NCBI GenBank assembly: GCA_005878095.1
Contig: VBNH01000043.1
Coordinates: 1-64,000 of the forward strand
Source: Gammaproteobacteria bacterium
GTDB taxonomy: Bacteria > Pseudomonadota > Gammaproteobacteria > Steroidobacterales > Steroidobacteraceae
DNA length: 64,000 nt
Reading direction: 5' to 3'
Below the pieces are notes generated by a model, which saw only the letters and a list, made by a program, of their open reading frames with translations, was not told the DNA's origin and did not search any database. Made by a program: the position numbers and the translations under genes. Below are positions 61,399 through 64,000 of the stretch, piece after piece. The number at the start of each line of letters is the position of its first letter. Within the stretch, counting starts at the first letter, position 1.

Positions 61399-63123
61399 AT
61401 GTCCAGGACACGCACCCGCTTTCCCGACCGGGGCCGCCCTCTTGTCGCGCTCGCGTGCCTGCTGCTGGGCGGCGCCCTGACAGCGCAGGCTCAGGTGGTG
61501 CTGGTGCCGTCCTCACCCCAGGTCGGCTCTTCGAACCCGATCAGCGCCGAGCCCCCGGTCCCCCGCCCGCAGGGGCACGCCTGTGTGGTGCAGCTGTTCC
61601 AGAATCTGCGCTTCGCCGACTTCACTCCCAAGACCTTCGGCTATGCGCCACCGTCGGACTGCCCGGGACCGTGGGCCCGGGTGGTCTTCACGGCAGACTT
61701 CACCGTCACCGCCGGGCGCCAGTTCGACCGTACCGCGGCCTTCTACCTGGGCCACGCCAGCATCTATTACGGAACCACGGCCGAGCCGCGCGCCGCGTTG
61801 AGCCCCTCGTGGCACGTGGAGCGCGACGTCACCGACCTGACACCGATCTTCACGCTCGTGCAGAGCGGTGAAGCCAACATCGGCAACTTCGTCGGCGTCT
61901 CGGGGGGAGTGACCTACAACGGCATCATCTATGCCAGCGCCGCGCTCGAGTTCTATCCCGTTTCGAGTGCGGAGCGCGCGCCGCGCACGCCCGACATGGT
62001 GGTGCCGGTCACCGGCGCGGGCGGCGACGCCGGCACGCTCAACGGCACCGCCAGCCAGATCACGCAGACACTGATTCTTCCCACCAACGTGGAACGCGCC
62101 TATCTGGATGTCATCGCGCAGAGCCAGTCGAACGACGAATTCTGGTACTTCTGCGTGCCGAGCGATCAGGCCATGCACCTGCAGAGCTGCGGCAACACGC
62201 CGTGGCGCGAGACCGAGGTGACGATCGACGGGCAGCCCGCCGGGGTCGCACCGGTATACCCGTGGATCTACACGGGGGGGATCGATCCGTACCTGTGGGA
62301 ACCGATCCCGGGCGTGCAGACGCTCGACTTCAGGCCCTATCGGGTCGACCTCACGCCGTTCGCCGGAGTGTTGTCCGACGGCAATCCCCACGTACTGGGT
62401 ATCAGTGTCTACAACGCCGACAGCTACTTCCTCGCCACGGCCAATCTGCTCCTTTATACGGACCACGGTGCACGGCGCGTCACCGGGGGACTGCTCAGCA
62501 GCACGCTCACCGGCGCGTCCGCACCGGTGGTCGCGGAACACATCCAGGTCAACCCGAGCGGCCCGACCTATACCGGCACGATCTCGGTCTCCTCCGGCCG
62601 TGAGTTCGCCATCAGTGGCTATGTCGACACCTCGCACGGCCGGGTACAGACCACCCTCGAGCAGACCGTGAGCTTCCTCAACCGGCAGGAATTCGACGTC
62701 AGTCCCAGCGCCGACATCCAGAATGTGCAGCAGGCGACCACGGTCGATTCCCGCGTCAGCACGCGCGCGGGCTCCACGGTCAGCACGCGCGAGCAGCGCT
62801 TCAGCTATCCGCTGCGGATCGATTTTTCATTTGTCGTCAATGCCGACGGCAGCCTCACCCAGACGACCACGAGTGACCAGCGCGACGTGGTGCGCGCTTC
62901 CGGCGGCCCCGGGGCGCGCAATGAAGAGAGCAGCCTGGACAACGAGGTGCGGGCGACGGACACCCTCAGCTACGACTCCGGAGGCAACTTCCTGGGTCCC
63001 TCCGGCAGCATGACCACCCAGACCTATCGCGTGCGGGACGCATCCGGGAACTGCTACAGCCGCACCCTGAAAGCGCAGGCGCAAAAGCTGGTGTCGGTCA
63101 GCGACGGCGGCGGCTGCCAGTAG
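61399..63123 (+). CDS. Secreted peptide-N4-(N-acetyl-beta-glucosaminyl)asparagine amidase A (PNGase A) family protein
   Basis: Signal peptide LVALACLLLGGALTAQAQ; GPWARVVFTADFTVTAGRQFDRTAAFYLGHASIYYGTTAEPRAALSPSWHVERDVTDLTPIFT...IGNFV resembles the N-terminal part of PNGase A family proteins. Confidence 0.8.
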   Translation: MSRTRTRFPDRGRPLVALACLLLGGALTAQAQVVLVPSSPQVGSSNPISAEPPVPRPQGHACVVQLFQNLRFADFTPKTFGYAPPSDCPGPWARVVFTADFTVTAGRQFDRTAAFYLGHASIYYGTTAEPRAALSPSWHVERDVTDLTPIFTLVQSGEANIGNFVGVSGGVTYNGIIYASAALEFYPVSSAERAPRTPDMVVPVTGAGGDAGTLNGTASQITQTLILPTNVERAYLDVIAQSQSNDEFWYFCVPSDQAMHLQSCGNTPWRETEVTIDGQPAGVAPVYPWIYTGGIDPYLWEPIPGVQTLDFRPYRVDLTPFAGVLSDGNPHVLGISVYNADSYFLATANLLLYTDHGARRVTGGLLSSTLTGASAPVVAEHIQVNPSGPTYTGTISVSSGREFAISGYVDTSHGRVQTTLEQTVSFLNRQEFDVSPSADIQNVQQATTVDSRVSTRAGSTVSTREQRFSYPLRIDFSFVVNADGSLTQTTTSDQRDVVRASGGPGARNEESSLDNEVRATDTLSYDSGGNFLGPSGSMTTQTYRVRDASGNCYSRTLKAQAQKLVSVSDGGGCQ

Positions 63124-63290
63124 CCCAGGGCAGCCACACCGTAACGAGCGCGCCACCGCCTTGGGCCCTCAAGTGTGCGCCCCGAGCGGCGGGCGAGGCT
63201 CAAGCGCCTGACAAATGGCCGGTGAGCACGGGTGCTTGCGCGCGCGCACCCAGGCGCGCAAAGTGAGCGGCTGTCCCAAAGGAGGTGCCG

Positions 63291-63563
63291 ATGGCCACTC
63301 GTCGTTCGACCGTTGTTTCCGTGAAGAATCCCCCTGCACGCACCAACGCACCGCGCCCGAGCGCGCCCGTACGCCGCTCACCCACCGAGCCCGTGCGGCT
63401 GGCGCTCACCCCTGAAGCGCGCCGCGGAATGATTGCGGAAGGTGCTTATCTGCGCGCCGAGCGGCGCGGCTTTGCGCCCGGTCACGAGACCGAGGACTGG
63501 CTGGCCGCCGAGGCGGAGGTGGACGTGCTGCTCAAGGTGGCACACGGGGGCTCGTCGCAGTAG
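63291..63563 (+). CDS. DUF2934 family small protein
   Basis: RGMIAEGAYLRAERRGFAPGHETEDWLAAEAEVD; Shine-Dalgarno AAAGGAGG upstream. Confidence 0.75.
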   Translation: MATRRSTVVSVKNPPARTNAPRPSAPVRRSPTEPVRLALTPEARRGMIAEGAYLRAERRGFAPGHETEDWLAAEAEVDVLLKVAHGGSSQ

Positions 63564-64000
63564 CGGCAGCCGGCGGCGCGCCCGCCGGTCGCGGCAGCGG
63601 CGGCCGCAGCCCGTTCGAGTACAACACGCGCCCGTCGGGGCACACGAAGACCGCATCGTATTGGGGCATGCGGTTGATGATCTCGAGTGCCTTCTCCGGA
63701 CCGAGCACGAAGGCGGTCTTCGACATGCCGTCGGTCTGCGTGGCCGTGGGAGCGAGGATAGTGGCGCTGCGCACCTTGCCGGCCGAGTGACCCGTGCGCG
63801 GATCGATGATGTGGTGATAGCGCACGCCGTTCTCGTCGAAATACCGTTCGTAGTCCCCCGAGGTCGACATGGCGGTGTCGGACAGCGGGATGCGCGTCAC
63901 CACCTTCTTCGGATCGTCCGGGTGACGGATGGCCACCAGCCACGGCCGTCCCATGTGATCGCCGAGGATGCGACTGTCACCACCGGCGGTCACCACCGCG
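63532..64000 (-). CDS. apbE: FAD:protein FMN transferase (ApbE), C-terminal part, truncated by window edge
   Basis: VVTAGGDSRILGDHMGRPWLVAIRHP...LSDTAMSTSGDYERYFDENGVRYHHIIDPRTGHSAGKVRSATILAPTATQTDGMSKTAFVLG; frame open to base 64000. Confidence 0.92.
   Translation of the reverse strand, partial: AVVTAGGDSRILGDHMGRPWLVAIRHPDDPKKVVTRIPLSDTAMSTSGDYERYFDENGVRYHHIIDPRTGHSAGKVRSATILAPTATQTDGMSKTAFVLGPEKALEIINRMPQYDAVFVCPDGRVLYSNGLRPPLPRPAGAPPAAATATSPRVPP

Overview
This 64-kb window is a high-GC, gene-dense proteobacterial chromosome segment. Gene content and order (hutUIH, rimP-nusA-infB-rbfA-truB, rpsO-pnp, dksA-gluQ, smc-zipA-ligA, yciO-trpS-scpAB-rluB, gyrA-serC-serA-pheA-aroA-cmk-rpsA-ihfB-lapB, galU) suggest a gammaproteobacterium, probably of the Xanthomonadales/Nevskiales/Steroidobacter type; this placement is inferred. 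I see no rRNA, tRNA, CRISPR array, phage or transposon. Most of the window is conserved core genome. The most interesting signal is a set of proteins that keep their fold but have lost catalytic or phospho-acceptor residues: (i) an EIIA-HPr PTS protein whose HPr phospho-His is Tyr, next to an EIICBB whose second EIIB phospho-Cys is Ala; (ii) a GGDEF/EAL protein with both active sites degenerate, at the head of a three-gene signalling cluster with a propeller hybrid kinase (pseudo-receiver + receiver + HPt) and an ATGA-coupled REC-GGDEF-EAL protein; (iii) an RluB homologue that lacks the GRLD catalytic Asp; (iv) an MtaD-like amidohydrolase that lacks several metal ligands, upstream of ubiG; (v) a DksA without the four-Cys zinc finger. 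Other notable items are a GluQRS frame with no usable start codon upstream of its catalytic motif, a six-unit 19-bp tandem repeat between an exported protein gene and rpsO, a secreted PNGase A family protein, and tandem terminators in the rimP leader. All assignments come from reading motifs in the sequence; no database search was run.
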